DNA of 64,000 nucleotides from Alphaproteobacteria bacterium (GTDB lineage: Bacteria; Pseudomonadota; Alphaproteobacteria; Rhodobacterales; Rhodobacteraceae): assembly GCA_024280735.1 (NCBI GenBank), contig JAJRPO010000014.1:1-64000 (forward strand). Direction: 5' to 3'. Shown in pieces: positions 25,188-33,674 of the stretch. Under the pieces are notes generated by a model. That model worked only from the letters and a program-made list of their open reading frames with translations. It was not told the DNA's origin and ran no database searches. The translations under genes were made by a program, and so were the position numbers. How positions within the stretch are numbered: the first letter of the stretch is position 1; each line of letters starts with the position of its first letter.

Positions 25188-26372
25188 TTAGCGGCCCAAT
25201 TCTTTCATTGCGGCCTCGATGCCTTTGAGGGTCATCGGGTACATTTTATCGCTGAAAATCTCGCGGATCATTTCGATGCTTTGGGTGTATTGCCAGTATT
25301 GTTCTTTCACTGGATTGATCCAGACCGAGCCGGGCCATTGTTCTTGTGCGCGCAGCAGCCATGTCTGGCCGGTTTCCTCGTTCCAATGCTCATTTGCGCC
25401 GCCGCGATAGGCGACCTCGTAGGGGGACATGCTGGCGTCACCGACAAAAATACATTTGTAATCAGAGGCGTAGGTGCGCAGCACCTCCCATGTGGGTTGC
25501 TGTTCCTGCCAACGCCGCCCGTTGTCTTTCCACACGCCTTCATACAGGCAATTGTGGAAATAAAAGTATTCCATGTGCTTGAATTCGGTCCTCGCGGCGG
25601 AAAATAATTCCTCCACCAGCTTGATATAGGGGTCCATTGAGCCACCCACATCCAGAAACAGCAGAACTTTAATGGCGTTGCGTTTTTCCGGCCGTGTCAC
25701 CACATCAAGATAGCCGTGTTCCGCCGTGGCCTGAATGGTGCTTTCCAGATCCAGCTCGTCATCCGCGCCGGAGCGCGCCCATTTGCGCAGTCGTTTCAGG
25801 GCGACTTTGATGTTGCGGGTGCCCAGCTCAACGCTGTCATCCAGATTCTTGAACTCGCGCTTGTCCCAGACCTTGACCGCCCTTTGATGCCGGCTCTCGT
25901 TCTGGCCAATGCGCACGCCTTCGGGATTATAGCCATAGGCGCCAAACGGCGAGGTGCCCGCCGTGCCGATCCATTTATTGCCGCCTTGATGGCGTTCTTC
26001 CTGTTCTTTTAGCCGTTCTTTGAGGGTTTTCATCAGTTCGTCAAAGCCGCCCAGCGACTTGATTTCAGCCATTTCTTCGGGGCTTAGATGTTTTTCCGCC
26101 AGTTTGGTCAGCCAATCATCGGGCACATCAACGGCATTCAGGATGTCGTCAACCGTCAGCCCCTCCATGCCTTTGAAACACTCGGAGAATACGCGGTCGA
26201 ATTTATCCAGATTGCGTTCGTCTTTGACCATGGTGATGCGGGCGAGGTAATAAAACCCCTCCACGTCATAGATCACCAACCCGGTTTTCAGGGCTTCCAG
26301 AAAGGCCAGATATTCGCGCAGGGAAACCGGAATTCCGACCGAGCGCAGCATTTCAAAGAATCGTATAAACAT
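25188..26372 (-). CDS. VWA-domain protein, CoxE-like
   Basis: A 394-residue protein with MFIRFFEMLRSVGIPVSLREYLAFLEAL at the N-terminus, the usual start of CoxE-like VWA proteins. The von Willebrand A domain (about 210-394) has the metal-ion-dependent adhesion motif LFLDVGGSMDPYIK (D-x-G-x-S). These proteins work with MoxR AAA+ ATPases as metal-insertion or complex-assembly chaperones, and a moxR gene heads this minus-strand operon. Cytoplasmic. The client protein is not known. Confidence 0.9.
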   Translation of the reverse strand: MFIRFFEMLRSVGIPVSLREYLAFLEALKTGLVIYDVEGFYYLARITMVKDERNLDKFDRVFSECFKGMEGLTVDDILNAVDVPDDWLTKLAEKHLSPEEMAEIKSLGGFDELMKTLKERLKEQEERHQGGNKWIGTAGTSPFGAYGYNPEGVRIGQNESRHQRAVKVWDKREFKNLDDSVELGTRNIKVALKRLRKWARSGADDELDLESTIQATAEHGYLDVVTRPEKRNAIKVLLFLDVGGSMDPYIKLVEELFSAARTEFKHMEYFYFHNCLYEGVWKDNGRRWQEQQPTWEVLRTYASDYKCIFVGDASMSPYEVAYRGGANEHWNEETGQTWLLRAQEQWPGSVWINPVKEQYWQYTQSIEMIREIFSDKMYPMTLKGIEAAMKELGR

Positions 26373-26378
26373 GGCGGG

Positions 26379-26549
26379 TTAAAACCACCCCATCCAGCCG
26401 CCGACAACCCAAACCACCAGCACAATTAACGTGAAGGCCAATCCGTGTGCCGCGCCATATTGCGCCATGTCCATCTTATTGCCGCCGCTTTTCTTGGCAC
26501 GGACCGCACCGATGATGAAACCGGAGACAAAGGCGAAGAGTGTTAACAT
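26379..26549 (-). CDS. Small two-span membrane protein in the moxR-VWA operon
   Basis: 56 residues: MLTLFAFVSGFIIGAVRAKK, a short cytoplasmic loop, and a second hydrophobic span ending in GGWMGWF. An AGGATAA Shine-Dalgarno precedes the ATG at 26549. It fits tightly between the DUF2927 gene and the VWA gene, 13 and 7 bases away. It is not annotated by size-limited gene finders. No family recognised. Confidence 0.75.
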   Translation of the reverse strand: MLTLFAFVSGFIIGAVRAKKSGGNKMDMAQYGAAHGLAFTLIVLVVWVVGGWMGWF

Positions 26550-26561
26550 AGATTATCCTGA

Positions 26562-27938
26562 CTAAGCCGGCTTCCCGGGCTTGAGTTGTGCGATGATACG
26601 CAGCCTATCGGATATTTCGCCCTCGGGCACAATACCATAGCGCCCCCAACTTACTGCTTCGCGGCGCAGTGCCGCGGCGCTTGCCGGTTGGCCAAGCTGG
26701 GTCACGACCTCTGCTTTCATGGCCAGCAGGCTGAACAACAGCCGTCCGTTTTGCGCCTGGCGGGCGGCGGGCAGGGAGTCGTCGATGAATTGCAGGGCGG
26801 TGTCATAGCGTCCGGCGGATATGGACAGGGAGGCCATTTGCAAGGCTGCCTGCGCTGTGTGGATGTCGCCAGAGCCAAACAGGTCGTTGAAAATGGCATA
26901 GGCGCGGGCGAAATCGGCGGCGGCCAGTTCTGAATTGGCGCTGATACTCACCCGCGCCCGGGCAAAATAACTGAACCCGAGGCGGTGATCGGTGTAGCCC
27001 GCTGCTTTGGCAATCCGCAACGCCTTGTCAGCCGAGGCGATGCGGGCGCTGTCAGAACCTTTTGGCCCAAGGGCGGTCTCGATCGCCTTGATCCAGTCGC
27101 GTTGGGTTTGTTTCAGATTTTTAGGCGCCACCGTGTTGCCCACCGGATTAATCCGGTTCAACAGGCGCGGCAACACGGCCGCAACTTCGTGTTGGGCCAT
27201 GCCATTGCGGATTTCCGGCGCATAATAGGCCCGCAGGATCATCATGTCATAGGCGGTCAGAATGATATGGAAATTATCATCGTTATACACGCTGTCCGGC
27301 AGGCGATACAGGTCGTTGAGCGGCCCCAAAGCCTGCGCCAATTCTTCGTGCAGACAATCGCGGGTGTCTTGGGCGGAAATATCAAACGGCATAAAAATCA
27401 TCGCCCGTTCACGGCGCTGTAGGGAAGACCAATCGGTACGGCGATTAAAGCGGTTCTTGCGAAATTCTGCCCAGGAATTGATCCGTGGCACCACGATGCA
27501 GGCCGCACTGGGGGCCGCCCGTTGAAGCTCGCGTTTTGACATGGTTTCAATGATGATATTGGCGTTTTGCGCGTTGGAAATGCGGGAAATGTCCAAGTTT
27601 GCTTCTCGGCGCAGGCGGCCCAACAGCTGATCCAGATCGCGGCTGGCAACCGGTTTCGGCGGGTTGGCGAAAGCCACGGTTATCGGGCCTTCAAAGCGGG
27701 TCAGGCGCGGGATTGATTGGCCGCTTTCCAGACTAAACGTCAAGTCGAGGAATTCGTTGAAAATGTCGGTGTTTGACCTGCGAACCTCGCTGGGGGCGGG
27801 TTCCGCCGAAAAGGCCTTCATCGCGGGCCAATTCTGGCCACCGACAGCACGTTTGCTGACCTCGGTGTTTTGCGGCGATACACAGGCGGCCAGCGCCAGC
27901 GCACAGAGTGGGAGGAAAATCGACTTAATACTGGTCAT
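26562..27938 (-). CDS. DUF2927-family lipoprotein with TPR-like C-terminus
   Basis: A 458-residue protein. Its signal ends in ALALAAC (lipobox). The DUF2927 region (about 50-260) includes SRISNAQNANIIIE and CLHEELAQALGPLNDLYRLPD, where His-Glu-Glu resembles a metallopeptidase-like helix. The C-terminal 180 residues form TPR-like helical repeats (LGFSYFARARVSISANSE, then DIHTAQAALQMASL). It is probably periplasmic and membrane-anchored. It overlaps the GNAT gene by four bases and follows moxR. Confidence 0.82.
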   Translation of the reverse strand: MTSIKSIFLPLCALALAACVSPQNTEVSKRAVGGQNWPAMKAFSAEPAPSEVRRSNTDIFNEFLDLTFSLESGQSIPRLTRFEGPITVAFANPPKPVASRDLDQLLGRLRREANLDISRISNAQNANIIIETMSKRELQRAAPSAACIVVPRINSWAEFRKNRFNRRTDWSSLQRRERAMIFMPFDISAQDTRDCLHEELAQALGPLNDLYRLPDSVYNDDNFHIILTAYDMMILRAYYAPEIRNGMAQHEVAAVLPRLLNRINPVGNTVAPKNLKQTQRDWIKAIETALGPKGSDSARIASADKALRIAKAAGYTDHRLGFSYFARARVSISANSELAAADFARAYAIFNDLFGSGDIHTAQAALQMASLSISAGRYDTALQFIDDSLPAARQAQNGRLLFSLLAMKAEVVTQLGQPASAAALRREAVSWGRYGIVPEGEISDRLRIIAQLKPGKPA

Positions 27939-28306
27939 ACCTGATACTTTACAAAGGGGGTCAGGGTTGCGACATAATCATACAAGCGTCGCGCCTTTAC
28001 GTTACCATTATTTGTTAACCAATATACTGCGGCGGAATTGCGGCCCTTTGCGTGCGAAACTACGGCCTCGATCAATTTGGCCCCGCCGCCTGTGCCCCGA
28101 TTTTCCGATAACGCACCGATATCATTGAGATAACAGCGGTTTTCAATATCCCAAAAAGAGTGGCGACATAAATAACTATCCAAGCCGATTACCCTCCCTT
28201 TGTACGCGGAAATACTTGAAAGCATCGCCTTGAACGGGACCCCCATGCGCGCCCAAGCTGCCGCATAAACATCCGCGGCTGTTACTGGGCGCACTGTTGC
28301 TGTCAT
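27935..28306 (-). CDS. GNAT-family acetyltransferase, internally shortened
   Basis: 123 residues. The N-terminus MTATVRPVTAAD and the C-terminus (GGGAKLIEAVVSHAKG, VYWLTNNGN, ARRLYDYVA) match a common GNAT family, including the acetyl-CoA pyrophosphate loop ENRGTGGGAKL in place of the usual Q/R-x-x-G-x-G/A. Compared with family members of about 145-150 residues from memory, roughly 25 residues after position 12 appear missing (the first helices), and the core differs. ATGA overlaps at both ends keep the frame in the operon. It may be inactive or modified. Confidence 0.7.
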   Translation of the reverse strand: MTATVRPVTAADVYAAAWARMGVPFKAMLSSISAYKGRVIGLDSYLCRHSFWDIENRCYLNDIGALSENRGTGGGAKLIEAVVSHAKGRNSAAVYWLTNNGNVKARRLYDYVATLTPFVKYQV

Positions 28307-29142
28307 CTGTTTCCCCGCGCCATAAAGGCCAATCGCTCAAACAAATGTACATCCTGTTCGTTTTTCAACAATGCACCGTGCAACTTGGGCAGGGAGTTTT
28401 TCCCATCTCGCCGCATATCTGCCGCATCCAGATCCTCTACCAGCAGCAGTTTTAGCCAATCCAGAACCTCGGATGTAGACGGCTTTTTCTTCAATCCCGG
28501 TGTTTCGCGAATCTCGTAAAACTGGCTCAACGCCTCGCTGATTAACGAAGATTTGATGTCTGGAAAATGCACGTTGATGATCTGTTTCATCGTTTCAGCA
28601 TCAGGAAAGCGGATGTAATGAAAGAAACAGCGGCGCAGGAAGGCGTCGGGCAGTTCCTTTTCATTGTTCGAGGTAATAATCACAATCGGGCGCAGTTTGG
28701 CCTTTACGGTTTCGCCTGTCTCGTAGACGTGGAATTCCATCTTATCCAGTTCTTGCAACAGATCATTCGGGAACTCGATGTCTGCCTTATCGATTTCGTC
28801 GATCAGCAGAACCAGACGCTCGTCCGCTGTAAAGGCCTGCCAGAGTTTACCCTTTTTGATGTAGTTGCGCACATCGTTCACACGTTCGTCACCTAATTGG
28901 CTGTCGCGCAGGCGCGAAACCGCGTCATATTCATACAGGCCTTGCTGCGCCTTGGTGGTGGATTTGATGTTCCATTCCAATATCGGCAGGTTCAGCGCCG
29001 CCGCCACTTGCAGGGCCAACTCGGTTTTGCCGGTTCCCGGCTCGCCTTTGATCAACAACGGGCGTTCCAACGCAATTGCCGCGTTTACGGCCACTGTCAG
29101 ATCGTCTGTCGAGATATAGTCCTTGGTGCCTTCGAATTTCAT
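28303..29142 (-). CDS. MoxR-family AAA+ ATPase
   Basis: A 279-residue AAA+ ATPase. Walker A is GEPGTGKTE (about 37-45), Walker B is LLIDEIDKAD (about 112), sensor 1 lies in IVIITSNNEKELPDAFLRR, which includes the arginine finger, and sensor 2 follows in the lid. MoxR proteins act as chaperones with VWA partners; the VWA protein of this operon (25188-26372) is the likely partner. It diverges from dksA. Confidence 0.92.
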   Translation of the reverse strand: MKFEGTKDYISTDDLTVAVNAAIALERPLLIKGEPGTGKTELALQVAAALNLPILEWNIKSTTKAQQGLYEYDAVSRLRDSQLGDERVNDVRNYIKKGKLWQAFTADERLVLLIDEIDKADIEFPNDLLQELDKMEFHVYETGETVKAKLRPIVIITSNNEKELPDAFLRRCFFHYIRFPDAETMKQIINVHFPDIKSSLISEALSQFYEIRETPGLKKKPSTSEVLDWLKLLLVEDLDAADMRRDGKNSLPKLHGALLKNEQDVHLFERLAFMARGNR

Positions 29143-29239
29143 CGCGCGTCTTTTCCTTGTAGATTTGGCGGCAATCTAGCGCCCTGTTCACAAAGCATCA
29201 AGCGGGGGGTGACAAAGATTGAGAATCCGGTTAGACGCA

Positions 29240-29268
29240 CATTCAAAAGCAGGAAAACTGTTTATAAT
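29240..29268 (+). promoter_or_regulatory. Candidate dksA promoter
   Basis: TATAAT at 29263-29268 is a perfect -10 hexamer; 17 bases upstream lies CATTCA, a weak -35. It precedes the dksA ATG at 29292 by 23 bases. The divergent moxR gene starts at 29142. Confidence 0.5.
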
Positions 29269-29291
29269 AATCAATATAGTGAGGAATAAGA

Positions 29292-29711
29292 ATGAAAGCG
29301 GAGGTCATTCTGGAAGCCGAATATCGGCCCGCTGACGATGAACCGTTCATGAACGATCGTCAGTAAGAGTATTTTCGGAGCAAACTGATCGAGTGGAAAG
29401 AATCGCTGATGGCGGACACTCGTGATACCATCGAAGTGATGCAAGAAGGTACGCGCAACATCCCCGATGTGGCGGATCGCGCATCAGAGGAAACCGACCG
29501 TGCGCTGGAATTGCGCACACGGGATCGTCAGCGCAAACTGGTGTCAAAAATCGACCAGGCTTTGCGTCGCATCGAAGAAGGGTCTTACGGCTATTGCGAA
29601 TCTACGGGGGAGCCGATTTCGCTCAAACGTCTTGATGCACGGCCGATTGCGACCCTCTCTTTAGAAGCCCAAGAGAGCCATGAGCGTAAAGAAAAAGTGC
29701 ACCGCGATTAA
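29292..29711 (+). pseudogene. dksA: dksA with an in-frame TAA at codon 25 (RNA polymerase-binding DksA)
   Basis: The full reading frame is 140 codons, matching DksA length. Codons 1-24 read MKAEVILEAEYR, PADDEPFMNDRQ; codon 25 is TAA (29364-29366); codons 26 onward read EYFRSKLIEWKESL and continue to the normal end. Relatives have Leu at this place (QLEYF), so one base change TTA or TTG to TAA explains it. The rest is intact: coiled-coil tip PDVADRASEETD with both Asp, and the single-Cys YGYCESTGEPI site of alphaproteobacterial DksA. Restart at ATG 29409, with GGAAAG upstream, would give a 100-residue protein lacking the first ~39 residues. A sequencing error is possible. Confidence 0.85.
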
Positions 29712-29739
29712 CCGGTTCGCAGTGAATAACGAATAGTTA

Positions 29740-29771
29740 AAAACCGGCGTTCGTAGGAGCGTCGGTTTTTT
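29740..29771 (+). terminator. Rho-independent terminator after dksA
   Basis: AAAACCGGCG near 29740 pairs with CGTCGGTTTT near 29760 around TTCGTAGGAG, with a T-run of six at 29766-29771. The stem has one wobble position. Confidence 0.85.
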
Positions 29772-29788
29772 GTGTGAAAGGACCTAGC

Positions 29789-30964
29789 GTGTATTTATAC
29801 GGAAAAACCGCCGCAGTAATCGGTGCGGGCATTGGTGGGCTGGCCGCCGCACTGGCCTTGGCGAAACGGGGCGCAAAGGTGCAGGTCTTCGAGCAGGCAT
29901 CCCAGATGGCAGAGGTCGGCGCCGGCCTGCAAATCAGCGCCAACGGGGTGAAGGTGCTAACCGCGCTGGGGCTGAATATTGTCGCGGATAATCAGGGGAA
30001 TATGCCTGGACAGGTCGAATTATGCGATTACAAATCCGGTCGGGTCATCACCAAACTGCCCTTGAACCAAACGGCTGACGCGCCGTTCTTGCAACTCCAC
30101 CGCGCTGACTTACTGGCCACACTTGCGGCGGGCTGTTCGCGTGAACATGTGGGTATCCATCTTGGCCAGCAGGCAGAGGTTCTGGACACGGAAAACGGTG
30201 TGCTATCCGCCGCGCCAGACACCCATTTCGACATTGTCATTGCCGCTGACGGGGTGCGGTCTGCCTGCCGCGAGACCCATTTTGCTGGCGAAAAACCGAC
30301 TTTCACAGGTCAAGCCGCCTGGCGCGCATTGGTGCCTGCGGCTGATTTCCCCGCGTTCAAAGGGCAGGGGGGCACGCGGCTCTACCTCGGTCCTAACCGC
30401 CATCTGGTGATCTACCCGCTCAGGGATCGCTCCTTGATTAACATTGTTGCCGCCGAGGATCGCGCCGCGTGGACAGCCGAGGGTTGGAACCAACAGGATG
30501 CGGCGGCCTCGTTGCAAAGAGCATTTTCGGGATGGTGTCCCTACACCCGCGACCTGCTTGCTTGCGTTGTGGACCCTTTGTTATGGGGGCTGTTTGCCCA
30601 TCCGACGCTGTCGAAATGGTCACGGGGCCGCGTGGCGCTACTCGGCGATGCGGCCCATCCGATGTTGCCCTATATGGCGCAAGGCGCCTGTATGGGGCTG
30701 GAGGATGCGTGGGTTTTGGCGGCGGCACTGGATCACCGGGATGACGTGCCAACCGCGCTGCAAAGCTATGAACATTTGCGCAAGCCGCGCGCGACCAAGG
30801 TGCAGCAAACATCCTTTGGCAATTCAAAAATCTATCACGCGTCAAATCCATTGCTGCGGTTTGGGTTACATGCGGGCATGGGAATTGCGGGCAAGTTGGC
30901 ACCCGGCCTGCTGACGGATCGTTTTGACTGGATTTATCGGTTGGATGTGACGAAAGCGGCCTAA
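29789..30964 (+). CDS. FAD-dependent aromatic-ring monooxygenase (salicylate hydroxylase-like)
   Basis: 391 residues from GTG 29789, chosen for AAAGGA ten bases upstream. The N-terminal FAD motif AAVIGAGIGGLAAALALAK is followed by GAGLQISANG, the DG motif VIAADGVRSACR, and the GD motif ALLGDAAHPMLPYMAQGA near 290. Members include 3-hydroxybenzoate 6-hydroxylase and salicylate hydroxylase, which use NADH and O2. The substrate here is uncertain because no ring-cleavage gene is nearby. Confidence 0.88.
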   Translation: MYLYGKTAAVIGAGIGGLAAALALAKRGAKVQVFEQASQMAEVGAGLQISANGVKVLTALGLNIVADNQGNMPGQVELCDYKSGRVITKLPLNQTADAPFLQLHRADLLATLAAGCSREHVGIHLGQQAEVLDTENGVLSAAPDTHFDIVIAADGVRSACRETHFAGEKPTFTGQAAWRALVPAADFPAFKGQGGTRLYLGPNRHLVIYPLRDRSLINIVAAEDRAAWTAEGWNQQDAAASLQRAFSGWCPYTRDLLACVVDPLLWGLFAHPTLSKWSRGRVALLGDAAHPMLPYMAQGACMGLEDAWVLAAALDHRDDVPTALQSYEHLRKPRATKVQQTSFGNSKIYHASNPLLRFGLHAGMGIAGKLAPGLLTDRFDWIYRLDVTKAA

Positions 30965-31176
30965 AACTTATTCATCTTACCCATGCGGCGCACCATTTTG
31001 GTGGCTTGGCGGGCTTGCCTGATCTGCTGACGATTGCGCCGCTTTTGCTGGCGTTCCTCTTTGGTCATTGGCTGGTCAGCTTTGTCGCCCGCCAGCATAT
31101 CAATGCCTTTGTTAACGCCCTTGTTCATCACTTTGCGCAACACAATACGCATGAACATGTTGATGATCTGGTTCAT
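30961..31176 (-). CDS. Small basic protein, unknown function
   Basis: 71 residues from an ATG at 31176 with AGGAGC upstream. Composition is highly basic: MNQIINMFMRIVLRKVMNKG, then KEERQQKRRNRQQIRQARQATKMVRRMGKMNKF. It begins with a possible amphipathic helix, followed by a long charged helix. It converges with the monooxygenase gene, overlapping by four bases. No family recognised. Confidence 0.7.
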   Translation of the reverse strand: MNQIINMFMRIVLRKVMNKGVNKGIDMLAGDKADQPMTKEERQQKRRNRQQIRQARQATKMVRRMGKMNKF

Positions 31177-31253
31177 ATCCGCTCCTGTCAGCCGATTTTT
31201 CGGCCCTTGTTGCATTAGATATAGCGCAAATGTGGCGTTTTTTCAACCGGCCC

Positions 31254-31898
31254 CTAATCGAACATATCCTCTTGATCATCCGCCTCAAGGTCATCATCGC
31301 TTTTTTCAAGCGCCACGCCCGGTGGAGGCCGATTGTCCAGCAATCCAGCGTCGCGCAATTCGCGCACACCGGGCAGGTCGCGGGAACTCTCCAGACCAAA
31401 GTGATCCAGAAACACTTGCGTCACAATAAAGGTCACGGGCCGCCCGGGGGTCATGCGGCGGCGCCCCAGTTTGATCCACTCCAACTCCAGCAACATATCA
31501 AGCGTGCCACGCGATACGGATACGCCGCGAATTTCCTCGATCTCTGATCTGGTAACAGGTTGATGATACGCGATAATCGCCAATGTTTCGATTCCCGCAC
31601 GTGACAGTTTGCGGGTCTCCACGCTCTCGCGTTGCATCAAATACCCAAGGTCCGGCGCGGTGCGAAATGCCCAGCCATCACCAACCTTGACCACATGCAC
31701 CCCACGACCGGCGTAGCGTTTGCGCAAGTGTGCCAACGCCTCGGCTGCGTCGGAGCCATGTGGCATCCGGTTTTCAATTTGCAAGCGGCTTTGCGGTTCC
31801 ACACTGGCAAACAGGATCGCCTCAACCATGCGTTCCTGTTCCGCCATAAGGGGGGCCTCAAACAGGCTTTCGCTGATTTCCTCGGGAAAATCGCTCAT
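31254..31898 (-). CDS. scpB: Segregation and condensation protein B
   Basis: A 214-residue kite subunit of the SMC-ScpAB condensin complex. EAILFASVEPQSR and the two winged helices (IETLAIIAYHQPVTRSEIEEIRGV, then LGRRRMTPGRPVTFIVTQVFLDHFGL) are characteristic. A long acidic tail (DDDLEADDQEDMFD) ends the protein. It overlaps scpA by four bases. Confidence 0.93.
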   Translation of the reverse strand: MSDFPEEISESLFEAPLMAEQERMVEAILFASVEPQSRLQIENRMPHGSDAAEALAHLRKRYAGRGVHVVKVGDGWAFRTAPDLGYLMQRESVETRKLSRAGIETLAIIAYHQPVTRSEIEEIRGVSVSRGTLDMLLELEWIKLGRRRMTPGRPVTFIVTQVFLDHFGLESSRDLPGVRELRDAGLLDNRPPPGVALEKSDDDLEADDQEDMFD

Positions 31899-32689
31899 AA
31901 TTTCGCCCGCATTTGGAGCGGCGCAAAGGTTTCCTGCTGGCGGATTTCCAATTTACCTGCCTTCACCAACTCCAGTGCGGCGGCGAAAGTCGAGGCCGTG
32001 GCAGAGCGGCGCTGTTTTGGGTCATCTGACCACCCGTCAGGCAAAAACTGGCTGAGGTCGGACCATTCAATCGCGTGGCCAATCAGGCCTTTCATCCGGT
32101 CCAGCGCCTGTTCCATGGTGAAAATATTTTCGCGCTGCTGCATGTGCAGCGGTTCAAAATTATCCTTGGTCCGCAGGCGCGCGTAGGCCTGCATCAGGTC
32201 CAGAACCGTGGCTTTGTAATGGATCGTCTTTTTGATCGAGGTGTCCTCGGGGATGCCACGGGCAAAGAAATCACGCCCCAACTGGTCGCGCGCCATCAGT
32301 TTGGCGGCGACGCGGCGCATGCCTTCCAGCCGTTCCAACTGAAACGCCAGATGGGCAGCGAGTTCAGCACCCGACGGTCCTTCCTCATTTGGGTCAGGGG
32401 GCAGTAACAGGCGGGATTTCAAAAATGCCAGCCAGGCCGCCATCACCAGATAATCCGCCGCCAGCTCAATGCGCAGCTGCTTGGCTTCCTCGACAAATTT
32501 CAGGTATTGCACCGCGAGGGCCAGCACGGAAATCTTGCGCAGGTCAACCTTTTGGGTGCGCGCAAGGGTCAGCAGCAAATCGAGCGGCCCTTCATAACCA
32601 TCCACATCGATGACCAAAGCCTCTGCCTTGATCCGCTCGGCAGTGGATTGAAAGCCGCTCGCGTCTTCAGTGAAGGTATCTTCAGGCAT
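31895..32689 (-). CDS. scpA: Segregation and condensation protein A
   Basis: A 264-residue kleisin subunit that bridges the SMC heads. The N-terminal signature YEGPLDLLLTLARTQKVDL begins at residue 32, and the SMC-binding C-terminal winged helix includes RRSATASTFAAALELVKAGK. It overlaps the nagZ end by eight bases and scpB by four, forming a run nagZ-scpA-scpB. Confidence 0.93.
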   Translation of the reverse strand: MPEDTFTEDASGFQSTAERIKAEALVIDVDGYEGPLDLLLTLARTQKVDLRKISVLALAVQYLKFVEEAKQLRIELAADYLVMAAWLAFLKSRLLLPPDPNEEGPSGAELAAHLAFQLERLEGMRRVAAKLMARDQLGRDFFARGIPEDTSIKKTIHYKATVLDLMQAYARLRTKDNFEPLHMQQRENIFTMEQALDRMKGLIGHAIEWSDLSQFLPDGWSDDPKQRRSATASTFAAALELVKAGKLEIRQQETFAPLQMRAKL

Positions 32690-33674
32690 GGGTCAGGCTT
32701 TCCAACTCTGCCAGTGCAGCGGCCCGATCCATCGGGGCAGGCGGCAAACGCTGCGCCAAAGCACGATCCGCACGGGCCAAAGCCTTGCCATTTAATTCCG
32801 GCGTGGCGGCCAGTACCGCGTCCATCTCGAGCGGCAACCCGTTACAATGCAGCAGCATATCACAGCCCGCTGCGAGGGATTGTTCGGCGCGGCTGCCAAA
32901 ACTGCCGCCAAGCGCCTTCATCGACAGGTCATCCGTCATCAGCAGGCCATCAAACCCGATGTCGTCGCGAATGGTCTGGATGACCGGCGCCGAGAGGGTG
33001 GCGCATTTATCCGCATCAATGGCGCTGTAAATAATATGCGCAGTCATCGCCATTGGCAAGTCGGCAAGGGCTGCAAAGGGGGCGAAATCCGATCTGCGCA
33101 ATTCTGCCAGCGGTGTATCCACCCGTGGCAAATCATAATGACTGTCGAGCGGGGTACGCCCGTGGCCCGGAATGTGTTTGATGATCGGTAAAACGCCCTG
33201 CGCCAGCATGCCATCTGCCACCGCACGGCCCATTTTTGCCACTTGATCCGCGTCTCGGCCATAGCAGCGATTCAGGATAATCTCGTGGCTGGCATCCGTC
33301 GCCACATCAAGCATCGGGGCGCAATTCACATCGATACCGACATCCCGTAATTCTTGGGCGATCAGCTGGAACCGCAATTCCATCGCGCGGGCAGACCCTT
33401 TCACGCTGGCCACAAATTCCAGCGCCGGAGTCCATTCCTGCCAATGGGGCGCACGCAAACGCTGCACACGGCCCCCTTCTTGATCAATCAGGATTGGCGC
33501 ATCACGGCCCACGGTTTCACGCAGTTCGCCCGTCAGGGCGCGCAGTTGGTCCGGCGTTTCAATATTGCGGGCAAAGACAATGAATCCCCAGGGGTTCGCC
33601 GCGCGAAAATAGGCCTTCTCGGCGGCGGTCAAATACGGCCCGCTACAGCCCAATATGCAGGCCCGCGCCGCCAT
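32682..33674 (-). CDS. nagZ: Beta-N-acetylhexosaminidase NagZ (GH3)
   Basis: 330 residues from the ATG at 33674; an earlier ORF start lies inside the SPOR gene. It removes N-acetylglucosamine from anhydromuropeptides in peptidoglycan recycling. Features: NPWGFIVFARNIETPDQL, LIDQEGGRVQRL, the signature KHIPGHGRTPLDSHYDLP with the catalytic His-Asp pair, and LMTDDLSMKAL with the nucleophile Asp. It starts on the last base of the SPOR stop (TAATG). Confidence 0.93.
   Translation of the reverse strand: MAARACILGCSGPYLTAAEKAYFRAANPWGFIVFARNIETPDQLRALTGELRETVGRDAPILIDQEGGRVQRLRAPHWQEWTPALEFVASVKGSARAMELRFQLIAQELRDVGIDVNCAPMLDVATDASHEIILNRCYGRDADQVAKMGRAVADGMLAQGVLPIIKHIPGHGRTPLDSHYDLPRVDTPLAELRRSDFAPFAALADLPMAMTAHIIYSAIDADKCATLSAPVIQTIRDDIGFDGLLMTDDLSMKALGGSFGSRAEQSLAAGCDMLLHCNGLPLEMDAVLAATPELNGKALARADRALAQRLPPAPMDRAAALAELESLTHA

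Noticed and set aside
25098-25607. 169-residue plus-strand ORF
   Set aside because: Shadow of the VWA gene and the stem-loop region.
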